Source: Actinophytocola sp050699915
GTDB lineage: Bacteria; Actinomycetota; Actinomycetes; Mycobacteriales; Pseudonocardiaceae
Length of the DNA stretch: 30,279 nt
Direction: 5' to 3'
NCBI RefSeq assembly: GCF_050699915.1
Contig: NZ_JBOHGA010000064.1
Location: 1-30,279, forward strand
Below, piece after piece: positions 14,267 to 21,136 of the stretch. Positions within the stretch are counted from its first letter, which is position 1. Every line of letters starts with the position of its first letter. Made by a program: the position numbers and the translations under genes. The notes beneath the pieces are model-generated. The model ran no database searches. It was not told the origin of the DNA and worked only from the letters and a program-made list of their open reading frames with translations.

Positions 14267-15828
14267 TGGAACCCGTCCTCATCGCCGGGGCCGGGCCCGT
14301 CGGCCTGACCGGCGCGCTCCTGTTGGCCCGGCACGGTGTCCCGACCGTCGTGCTCGAAAGAACCGAAGCGCGCGCCGCCGAGGGCAGTCGCTCCATCTGT
14401 GTGCAGCGCGACGTCCTCGACATCCTCGAACGCGTCGGGCTCGGCGCCCAGGTCGCCGACGTCGGCGTCACCTGGACCCGCGGCCGCACCTACTACCGCG
14501 AGGAACAGGTCCTCGAGATCACCTTCCCGGAGGTCGGCGACTCGGCCTTCCCGCCGTTCGTCAACACTCCGCAGTCCATTGTGGAGCTACTGCTCGACCA
14601 GCGGGTGAGCCAGGAGCCGCTCGTCGACGTCCGCTGGGGGCACGAGGTCACCGGCGTCGAGCAGGACGACGACGGGGTCACGGTCACCACCACGCGCGGG
14701 ACCGTGCGCGGCACGCACCTGCTCGCCGCCGACGGCGCCCGCTCGGCCACGCGCCAACTGCTCGGGCTGCCGTTCGACGGAGTGACCTTTGTGGACAAGT
14801 TCCTCATCGCCGACATCCGCGCCGAGCTGGGTTTCGCCGTGCCGGAGCGGCGGTTCTTCTTCGACCCCGTCTGGAACCCCGGCCGGCAGGTCCTCCTGCA
14901 CCCGCAGCCGGGCGGCGTCTGGCGCATCGACTGGCAGGTGCCCGACGACTTCGACCTCGCCGCCGAGCGCGCCGGCGGCGGGCTGGACAAGCGAATCCGC
15001 GCGGTCGTCGGCGACCGGGACTACGAGACCATCTGGCTCTCCGTCTACCGCTTCCACCAGCGCCGCGTGCCGCGGATGCGGGTCGGTCGGGTGCTGCTCG
15101 CCGGGGACGCCGCGCACGCCATGAGCCCGTTCGGCGCGCGCGGGCTCAACTCCGGGATCGCCGACGCCGACAACGCCGCCTGGAAGATCGCCCTCGACCG
15201 CGCCGGCCGCGGCGGGCCCGAACTGCTCGAGTCCTACGACGCCGAGCGCGGCGCCGCCGCCGAGGAGAACCTGCGGATCACCGGGGACACCATGCGCTTC
15301 CTCGTGCCGCAGAACGACGCGGAGCGCGCCCACCGCGTCGACGTGCTCAGCTGCGCGGTCGACGATCCCGACGCCCGCACCGAGATCGACTCCGGCAAGC
15401 TCGCCGAGCCCTTCTGGTACCTCGACTCGCCGCTCACCACCACGCCGCCCGACACCTACGTGCGCTTTCCGACCGAGCCGGGCGTCGCGCGGCCGCCGGT
15501 GCCGGGCGTGCTGTGCCCGGACGGCCGGCTCGACAGCGGCAGGCGGCTGCGTGAGCTGGCCGGGCCGCGGTTCGTGGCGCTGACGTACTGGTGCCGGTGG
15601 CGGCCCGCCGACGACTGGGAGCGCGAGCTGGTCGGGCGGCCGGTCGTGCTCGACCACGAGGAGGACGACCAGCTGGCCAAGGCCCTGCGACTCTCGCCGC
15701 GGAGGGTTCTGCTGGTGCGGCCGGACGGGCACATCGCGGCCCGGATCGCGGAGCCGGAGTCGGGACCCGTCGGGCCGCTGGTCACCGAGGCGCTGCGGCG
15801 GGCGACCGGGTGGGGATCAGCCGGGTAG
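14266..15828 (+). CDS. FAD-dependent aromatic monooxygenase, MhpA/PheA-like
   Basis: 520 residues. The N-terminal dinucleotide motif is GAGPVG, followed by the class A hydroxylase pattern (EGSRSICVQRDVLDILERVG), the DG motif (AADGARSATRQLLGLPFDG) and the GD motif (VLLAGDAAHAMSPFGARGLN). The C-terminal about 130 residues form the thioredoxin-like extension typical of phenol and 3-(3-hydroxyphenyl)propionate hydroxylases. These enzymes use NAD(P)H and O2 to hydroxylate phenolic rings. The ATG at 14266 overlaps the preceding stop; a GTG at 14263 is possible. Being the last gene of a PadR-headed unit fits a phenolic substrate. Its 3' end overlaps the minus-strand DUF397 gene by 12 bases. Confidence 0.88.
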   Translation: MEPVLIAGAGPVGLTGALLLARHGVPTVVLERTEARAAEGSRSICVQRDVLDILERVGLGAQVADVGVTWTRGRTYYREEQVLEITFPEVGDSAFPPFVNTPQSIVELLLDQRVSQEPLVDVRWGHEVTGVEQDDDGVTVTTTRGTVRGTHLLAADGARSATRQLLGLPFDGVTFVDKFLIADIRAELGFAVPERRFFFDPVWNPGRQVLLHPQPGGVWRIDWQVPDDFDLAAERAGGGLDKRIRAVVGDRDYETIWLSVYRFHQRRVPRMRVGRVLLAGDAAHAMSPFGARGLNSGIADADNAAWKIALDRAGRGGPELLESYDAERGAAAEENLRITGDTMRFLVPQNDAERAHRVDVLSCAVDDPDARTEIDSGKLAEPFWYLDSPLTTTPPDTYVRFPTEPGVARPPVPGVLCPDGRLDSGRRLRELAGPRFVALTYWCRWRPADDWERELVGRPVVLDHEEDDQLAKALRLSPRRVLLVRPDGHIAARIAEPESGPVGPLVTEALRRATGWGSAG

Positions 15829-16002
15829 GTCGAAGGCGCCGGATCGGGCGGCGGCGACCAGTGCGGTGATGCCGGGGGACTCGAAGGTCAGGATGGGACC
15901 GGGGAGGTTCTTGGAGTCACGCACAGCCGAAGGTGTCAGCTCCACGCAGTCCGTCTGATCCGATTGGGAACTCTTCCGCCATGCCGTAAATGGCGAGCTC
16001 AT
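15817..16002 (-). CDS. DUF397 domain protein
   Basis: 61 residues: SPFTAWRKSSQSDQTDCVEL, then AVRDSKNLPGPILTF and ALVAAARSGAFDLPG are the hallmarks of DUF397, a small actinobacterial protein nearly always paired with XRE-DUF5753 regulators. AAGGAG lies 4 bases before the ATG at 16002, which fixes the start. Unusually this start lies 86 bases inside the upstream XRE gene, in another frame. In related pairs the DUF397 protein and regulator work together in developmental or antibiotic control, some behaving like toxin-antitoxin partners; the role here is inference. Confidence 0.85.
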   Translation of the reverse strand: MSSPFTAWRKSSQSDQTDCVELTPSAVRDSKNLPGPILTFESPGITALVAAARSGAFDLPG

Positions 16003-16861
16003 CGCGCTCCTTGTGTGGCCGCCCGAGGGCCCTTGCCAACTCGGCAAGCCAGGCGCGGGACTGTCCCTCGTCCAGCGCAACCCTGTCCAGGTCAGCCACG
16101 ATACGCCGGTAGCCGGCGATGGTTTCCTTCTGTTCGAGGAACGCAACGGAGTTCAGATTCTCGATGAAGACGACCGGGTTCAGCTCAGTGAACTCCATGA
16201 GCTTGAACGGCATCCGGCCGCCGTGGAGGCCGGATGCATCGGGCACCACACGAACCGAGACGTATGGCCGCACCATGATGCGCAGCAGGTGGTGAACCTG
16301 GTCGGACATGATCTCCTCACCAGGCCCGGTGCGGGTCACCATGTGCTCGTCGATGAAGAACCGGAACCTGGTTGGATTCGCGCCGTCGATGATCTCTTGC
16401 CGCCTTAGCCGCAGCTCCATTCGATCGTCGATCTCTGAGTGGGGGATCAACGGGTTGGAGTGCAGCAGGGCGCGTATGTAGCTCTCGGTCTGCAACAGGC
16501 CCGGCACGATCGCGGACTCGAACTGGGTCATGGAGATGGCAGCGTCTTCGTAGTCGCTCAGGGTGGTGAGCTGTGAGGGGAGGCGTTCGCCGAACTCCAG
16601 CCACCAGCTGGGTTCGTAGCTGTCGCGGGTGAGGCGTATCAGGGCATCGCGCTTCGGGCCGGTGATGCCGCATATCGCCAGGAAGGCGGCGATGTCCTCG
16701 GAGCTGGCGCCACGCTTGCCACTGAGCAGCCGGCTGATCTTGCTGGGGGACCAGCCGAGCAGCTCCGCCAGCTCGCGGCCGATCAGTCCCTTCGCCGCCG
16801 CCGCCCGCGATAGCGCCAGGCCGAGTTCTCGCGAACGCACTGTCGGCTCGTGGTCATGCAT
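15917..16861 (-). CDS. XRE-family helix-turn-helix regulator with DUF5753 domain
   Basis: 314 residues. The N-terminal HTH spans about 10-65 (LIGRELAELLGWSPSKISRL), and the DUF5753 sensor region fills about 90-285 (MTQFESAIVPGLLQTESYIR, then FRFFIDEHMVTRTG, PYVSVRVVPDASGLH, and VVFIENLNSVAFLEQ). AAGGAG 6 bases before ATG 16861 supports the start. About 25 C-terminal residues (LAIYGMAEEFPIGSDGLRGA) are encoded within the DUF397 gene in another frame and may be a recent extension. Transcribed divergently from the Tat lipoprotein oxidase. Role: DNA-binding regulator, often developmental in streptomycetes. Confidence 0.9.
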   Translation of the reverse strand: MHDHEPTVRSRELGLALSRAAAAKGLIGRELAELLGWSPSKISRLLSGKRGASSEDIAAFLAICGITGPKRDALIRLTRDSYEPSWWLEFGERLPSQLTTLSDYEDAAISMTQFESAIVPGLLQTESYIRALLHSNPLIPHSEIDDRMELRLRRQEIIDGANPTRFRFFIDEHMVTRTGPGEEIMSDQVHHLLRIMVRPYVSVRVVPDASGLHGGRMPFKLMEFTELNPVVFIENLNSVAFLEQKETIAGYRRIVADLDRVALDEGQSRAWLAELARALGRPHKERDELAIYGMAEEFPIGSDGLRGADTFGCA

Positions 16862-16962
16862 TGCGCACTCCTTGTCACTTGTGTGGTTGATTCGGCCACG
16901 TTAGAACGGTTTCGTGCGGGTCAATGCATCCCGCGCGGGGAGTTCACACAGACGGACTGGGG

Positions 16963-18477
16963 ATGCCAGTGGGCCAACAGGTCACCAGGAGATCGCTGCT
17001 CCGCGCGGCGGCGGCGGGTGCGGTCGGGGTCGCCGCCGGGTGCACGAGCGAGGTGGGCTCGCCGCGGCCGGCGCCGGCGACTTCGACGGCGTCATCGAGC
17101 CGGCCGGCCGAGCCGCCGGACTGGGCCGCGCTGCGCAAGAAGCTGCGCGGTGGCCTCGTGCTGCCCGCCGACGACGGCTACGCGGCCGCGGCGCAGGTGT
17201 ACAACCCGCTGTTCGACGGGCGCCGGCCCGCCGCGATCGCGCGGTGCGAGCGGCCCGAGGACGTGCAGGCATGCGTGGAGGCCGCCGCGGCGGCGCGGTT
17301 CCCGATCGCCGCACGGTCGGGCGGGCACAGCTACGCCGGCTACAGCAACCAGGACGAGGCGTTGATCGTCGACCTGGGCCCGATGTCCGCTGTGAACCCT
17401 CGCGGGCCTCGTGCGGAGATCGGCGCGGGGGCGCGGCTGATCGACGTGTACGCGGGGCTCAGCGTCGAGGGGCGCTGTGTTCCGGCCGGGTCGTGCCCGA
17501 GCGTGGGGATCGCGGGGTTGACGCTGGGCGGCGGGATCGGCGTGCTGTCCCGGAAGTACGGCCTGACGTGCGACCTGCTGGAGTCGGCGCAGGTGGTGAA
17601 GGCGGACGGGTCGCTGGTGACCGCGTCGTTGGAGTCCGAGCCGGACCTGTTCTGGGCGCTGCGCGGCGGGGGCGGCGGGAACTTCGGGATCGTCACGTCG
17701 TTCACGTTCAACACCGTGGTGGCGCCTGCGCTGACGGTGTTCGCGCTGCGGTTCCCGGCCGGCTCGGCGGCGGACGTCGTCGAGGCGTGGCAGAACTGGG
17801 CCGACGGCGTGGCGGAGATGTGGTCGAACTGCGTGGTGTCGGCGGGCTCGCCGCCGTCGGTCCGCGTCGGCGGCTGCTTCGTCGGCAGCCCGGAGCTGTG
17901 CCGGATCCACCTGAACCGTTTCTTCGCCCTGGCACCGGCGCCGACGTCGGAGCTGGTCACCGCGAAGTCCTATTTGGACACGATGCGGCACTTCGCCGGG
18001 TGCTCGGACCGCAGCGTCGAGCAGTGCCGGCCGGCCGCCCAGGGTGGGGAGCTGGACCGGTCGTCGTTCGTGGCGTCGTCCCGGATCCTGGCGAAGCCGG
18101 TGAGCGACCCGGCGGCGCTGGTCTCCTTGCTGGACGGGCGAAGCGAGCTCGACCTGATGCTCGACTCGCTGGGCGGCGAGGTGTCGTTCACGAGGCCGGA
18201 GCAGACCGCGTTCCCGCACCGCGACGCGCTGGCGAGTGTGCAGATCTACGCGAACGCGACGGCCGGCCGCCAGTCCGCGACCCGGCAGGTGCGCGAGGTC
18301 CTCGAGAGCCTGGGCAGGTTGGCCGGCCAGCTCGGGTACGTCAACTACATCGACCCGAACATGCCGAACTGGGAAAGCGCCTACTACGGCGGCAACATCT
18401 CCCGCCTGCAGGACATCGCCGCCCGCTACGACCCGGACGGCGTGTTCGCCTTCGCCCAGGGGATCAAACCCCGCTAG
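16963..18477 (+). CDS. Tat-exported lipoprotein, berberine-bridge-type FAD oxidase
   Basis: 504 residues. The N-terminus carries a twin-arginine signal (TRRSLLRAAAAGAVGVAAGC) with the lipobox VAAGC (Cys27), then a Ser/Pro/Ala linker. The FAD-binding domain has RSGGHSYAG (His122) and PAGSCPSVGIAGLTLGGGIG (Cys178), the pair that binds FAD bicovalently in berberine-bridge-type enzymes. ALRGGGGGNFGIVTSFTF is also present, and the BBE end segment NYIDPNMPNWESAYYGG closes the protein. The likely role is extracytoplasmic oxidation of a sugar, alcohol or alkaloid using O2. The start is uncertain among ATG 16924, ATG 16963 and GTG 16969; 16963 places the twin arginine near the N-terminus. Stop codons in all three frames follow at 18475-18485. 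Confidence 0.9.
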   Translation: MPVGQQVTRRSLLRAAAAGAVGVAAGCTSEVGSPRPAPATSTASSSRPAEPPDWAALRKKLRGGLVLPADDGYAAAAQVYNPLFDGRRPAAIARCERPEDVQACVEAAAAARFPIAARSGGHSYAGYSNQDEALIVDLGPMSAVNPRGPRAEIGAGARLIDVYAGLSVEGRCVPAGSCPSVGIAGLTLGGGIGVLSRKYGLTCDLLESAQVVKADGSLVTASLESEPDLFWALRGGGGGNFGIVTSFTFNTVVAPALTVFALRFPAGSAADVVEAWQNWADGVAEMWSNCVVSAGSPPSVRVGGCFVGSPELCRIHLNRFFALAPAPTSELVTAKSYLDTMRHFAGCSDRSVEQCRPAAQGGELDRSSFVASSRILAKPVSDPAALVSLLDGRSELDLMLDSLGGEVSFTRPEQTAFPHRDALASVQIYANATAGRQSATRQVREVLESLGRLAGQLGYVNYIDPNMPNWESAYYGGNISRLQDIAARYDPDGVFAFAQGIKPR

Positions 18478-18482
18478 CTAAC

Positions 18483-18488
18483 TAGGAT
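18483..18488 (+). promoter_or_regulatory. -10 element for a possible leaderless transcript
   Basis: TAGGAT lies 8 bases before the GTG at 18497, with no Shine-Dalgarno motif between. It begins only 6 bases after the preceding stop codon, giving the zinc finger-TIR-like gene its own promoter. Confidence 0.38.
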
Positions 18489-18496
18489 TTCTCACT

Positions 18497-19186
18497 GTGA
18501 CGGTGAAATCGGGGGCGCACGTCTGTGACTTCTGCTCGAAGTCCGACGAGCAGGTCAAGACCATGATCTACAGCCTGGAAGAGCGAATGGAGGGCGGCTA
18601 CGACATCTGCGACGAATGCATCGTCGTCTGCCTGGAGATCCTGCGCGAACGCGAGGACACCGAGCTGGACGCGCGGATCGACGCCGCGTTGAAGGTGCCG
18701 AGCCCGGTGTTCGAGCAGCAGCCGGACGTCGAGCCCCTGCATCGCCACTGCTTCTATGTCGGCCCCTTCCAGGAGCCGTTCGACACCATCTACCGCAGCC
18801 GGGTGAAGCCGGCCGTCACCGCGCTCGGCTGCAGCATCATTCGGGCCGACGAGATCTTCGGAACCGGCGTCGTCATAGACGACGTGTGGAACGGGATCGT
18901 CGCCTCCTCGCTCGTCATCGCCGATCTGACGGGGAAGAACCCGAACGTCATGTACGAGATAGGTATGGCGCACACGATCGGCCGGCCGGTGCTCATGCTC
19001 AGTCAGTACGCCGAGGACATCCCCTTCGACCTCCGGCACCGGCGCGCCATCATCTACGACAACACGCCCTCCGGCTTGGCCACATTGGCCACCAGGCTCG
19101 CGAAGACCGTCCGGGCGGTGCTGAAGATCGAGGACCGCCCCGCCCAGCCGGGTCGGTTGCGAACTCCCAGAGCGTGGGGCCGGTGA
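18497..19186 (+). CDS. ClpX-type C4 zinc finger fused to a TIR/nucleoside deoxyribosyltransferase-like domain
   Basis: 229 residues. Residues 10-50 match the ClpX N-terminal zinc-binding domain: CDFC (Cys10, Cys13), then YDICDECIVVCLEIL (Cys38, Cys41), with 24 residues between the pairs instead of the shorter ClpX spacing. No AAA+ domain follows. After an acidic linker, residues about 84-190 form a Rossmann-like effector-type domain: CFYVGPFQEPFDTIYRSRVK, SSLVIADLTGKNPN, then VMYEIGMAHTIGRPVLML with Glu154 at the conserved catalytic position of the NDT/TIR-like superfamily. That fold includes NAD-cleaving and nucleotide-processing enzymes found in anti-phage systems. Role here unknown; possibly a self-contained sensor-effector. 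The end is basic. Start could also be the GTG at 18503. Confidence 0.8.
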   Translation: MTVKSGAHVCDFCSKSDEQVKTMIYSLEERMEGGYDICDECIVVCLEILREREDTELDARIDAALKVPSPVFEQQPDVEPLHRHCFYVGPFQEPFDTIYRSRVKPAVTALGCSIIRADEIFGTGVVIDDVWNGIVASSLVIADLTGKNPNVMYEIGMAHTIGRPVLMLSQYAEDIPFDLRHRRAIIYDNTPSGLATLATRLAKTVRAVLKIEDRPAQPGRLRTPRAWGR

Positions 19187-19217
19187 GCACGACGATCCGC
19201 TCGCACGGCCGAGGCGG

Positions 19218-19643
19218 TCAGTGCTGCCAGACGAAGATGCAGAACGGATGGCCGTCCGGATCGGCGTAGACGCGCAACGGTTCCTCGGGATTGTCGGCGG
19301 CGTCGCGCAGTAGCTTTCCGCCGAGGCGGAGCACCCGTTGATGCTGGACGTCCATCTCCTCGACCGACAGCACCGTCATGTCGAGGTGCAGTTGCTGCGG
19401 CACCTCGTCGTCCGGCCACGTCGAGCGCCGCAGCCGATCGACCTGCTGGATCGCCAGCTGCGGCCCGCCCGAGTTGCGCAGCACCAGCCAGTCGCGGCCG
19501 GCCTCGTCGTCCTCGCCCTGCGCCGGCGGCTCGTGGCCCGGCCGGTAGTGAAGTCCCAGCAGCTGCCGGTAGAACTCCGCCAAAGCCCGGGCGTCGGTGG
19601 TGTCCAGCACGGTCTGCCGCAACACCGGCACGGGCTCGGTCAC
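19218..19643 (-). CDS. VOC family (glyoxalase/bleomycin resistance-like) protein
   Basis: 141 residues, one VOC fold with two beta-alpha-beta-beta-beta modules: LRQTVLDTTDARALAEFYRQ and LLGLHYRPG at the N-terminus, then LHLDMTVLSVEEMD and a C-terminal VYADPDGHPFCIF. His in LHLDM and the C-terminal region are candidate metal ligands. The GTG at 19643 overlaps the aldehyde dehydrogenase stop by 4 bases (GTGA), so the two are coupled. Members act as dioxygenases, glyoxalases or antibiotic-binding proteins; the exact role cannot be assigned. It converges with the zinc finger-TIR-like gene across 31 bases. Confidence 0.87.
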   Translation of the reverse strand: MTEPVPVLRQTVLDTTDARALAEFYRQLLGLHYRPGHEPPAQGEDDEAGRDWLVLRNSGGPQLAIQQVDRLRRSTWPDDEVPQQLHLDMTVLSVEEMDVQHQRVLRLGGKLLRDAADNPEEPLRVYADPDGHPFCIFVWQH

Positions 19644-21094
19644 AGCTCGAGGCCGGTGAGCACCATGACCCGTTCCTCGGTGAGGTCGTTCATCGCGCTG
19701 CGGATGCCCTCGCGGCCGAAGCCGGAGCCCTTGACGCCGCCGTAAGGCATCTGGTCCGCGCGGAACGATGGCACGTCGCCGACGATCACGCCGCCCACGT
19801 CCAGCTCCGCGCGGGCGCGGAAGGCCGTCTGCACGTCGCGGGTGAACACGCCGGCCTGCAGGCCGTACTGCGAGTCGTTGACCTGAGTGAAGGCGTCGTC
19901 GATGCCGTCGGTCACGGACACCACGAGCACCGGGCCGAAGACCTCCTCCGTCCACACCTTCGCGTCGTGCGGGACCTCGGCGAGCACGGTCGGCGAGACC
20001 GTCGCGCCGTCGCGCTTGCCGCCGGCGAGCAGCTTGCCGCCGGCCGACACGGCCTCGTCGACCCAGGCCGCGACGCGCTCGGCGGCCGACTCGTCGACCA
20101 GCGGGCCGACCTCGACGTCGGGGTCGTGCGGGTCGCCGGTGCGCAGCGCGTTGACGGCGTCGAGCAGCTTGGGCAGGAAAGTGTCCGCCACAGCCTTGTC
20201 GACCAGCACCCGCTGCACGGCGATGCAGGACTGCCCGGCCTGGTAGTTGCCGAAGGTCGCGATGCGCTTGGCGGCGAAGTCGAGGTCGGGCCAGTCGGCG
20301 CAGACGACCGCGGCGCCGTTGCCGCCGAGTTCGAGGACGACCTGCTTGCGTGGCGCGCTGTCCATGATCGACCAGCCGACGGGGCCGGAGCCGGTGAACG
20401 ACACCACCGGCAGCCGCGGGTCCTGGACCAGGGCGACCGTCTCCTCGTTACCGACTGCCAGCACCGAGAACGCGCCCTCGGGCAGATCGGTCTCGGCCAG
20501 CAGCTCACCGAGCAGCAGCGCCGAGAGCGGCGTGCGCGGCGCCGGCTTGGCGATGATCGGCGCGCCGGCCGCGATGGCCGGGGCGATCTTGTGCGCCACC
20601 AGGTTCAGCGGGAAGTTGAACGGCGCGATGCCGAGCACGGGCCCGCGCGCCACCCGGCGCACCACGGCCATCCGGCCCTCGGCGGTCGGGTCGGTGTCCA
20701 ACCGCTGCAGCTCGCCGGAGAAGCGGCGGGCCTCCTCGGCGGCCCAGCGGAACGTCGACACGCAGCGGCTCACCTCGATGGTCGCCCACTTGAGCGGTTT
20801 GCCGTTCTCCGCGGTGATCATCTCCGCGACCTCGTCCGCCCGCGCGGCGAGCGAGCGCGAGACGTGGTCGAGGGCGGCCGCGCGGACGTGCGCGGGAGTC
20901 GTGCGGAACGGCAGGGTCGCGGCCTGCGCGGCGGCGACCGCGCGCTCGACCTGCTCGGCGCTGGGCACGCAGACCGTCGCGATCTCGTTCCCGTCGTAGG
21001 GATGCGTCACGCTGAGCGTCTGGTCGCTCTGCTCCGCGCGTCCGGCCACGTAGACGGGCCGAGGGGTCGGCAGGTGCGGCTCTGTCGCGTTCAT
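19640..21094 (-). CDS. NAD(P)-dependent aldehyde dehydrogenase
   Basis: 484 residues, normal for the ALDH superfamily. Motifs: GIAPFNFPLNLVAHKIAPAI (cofactor and substrate region), VSFTGSGPVGW, catalytic Glu in VVLELGGNGAAVV, catalytic Cys in YQAGQSCIAVQRV, and EEVFGPVLVV with PYGGVKGSGFGREG near the end. It oxidises an aldehyde to its acid; the substrate is unknown, though the family branch resembles non-specific or phosphoglycerate-type ALDHs. The ATG at 21094 follows GGAGGG closely; an ATG at 21127 with GGGGGAAG is an alternative and would leave only 9 bases to divergent guaA. Coupled to the VOC gene downstream. Confidence 0.92.
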   Translation of the reverse strand: MNATEPHLPTPRPVYVAGRAEQSDQTLSVTHPYDGNEIATVCVPSAEQVERAVAAAQAATLPFRTTPAHVRAAALDHVSRSLAARADEVAEMITAENGKPLKWATIEVSRCVSTFRWAAEEARRFSGELQRLDTDPTAEGRMAVVRRVARGPVLGIAPFNFPLNLVAHKIAPAIAAGAPIIAKPAPRTPLSALLLGELLAETDLPEGAFSVLAVGNEETVALVQDPRLPVVSFTGSGPVGWSIMDSAPRKQVVLELGGNGAAVVCADWPDLDFAAKRIATFGNYQAGQSCIAVQRVLVDKAVADTFLPKLLDAVNALRTGDPHDPDVEVGPLVDESAAERVAAWVDEAVSAGGKLLAGGKRDGATVSPTVLAEVPHDAKVWTEEVFGPVLVVSVTDGIDDAFTQVNDSQYGLQAGVFTRDVQTAFRARAELDVGGVIVGDVPSFRADQMPYGGVKGSGFGREGIRSAMNDLTEERVMVLTGLEL

Positions 21095-21124
21095 GCCCTC
21101 CACCGTAGTTCCCCAGGCCCGTGA

Positions 21125-21130
21125 CATGCT
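21125..21130 (+). promoter_or_regulatory. -10-like element for guaA (possible leaderless start)
   Basis: CATGCT (CAnnnT) ends 6 bases before the guaA GTG at 21137. The intervening TCCCCC has no Shine-Dalgarno character. The element overlaps the leader, or the alternative start, of the divergent aldehyde dehydrogenase. Confidence 0.3.
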
Positions 21131-21136
21131 TCCCCC

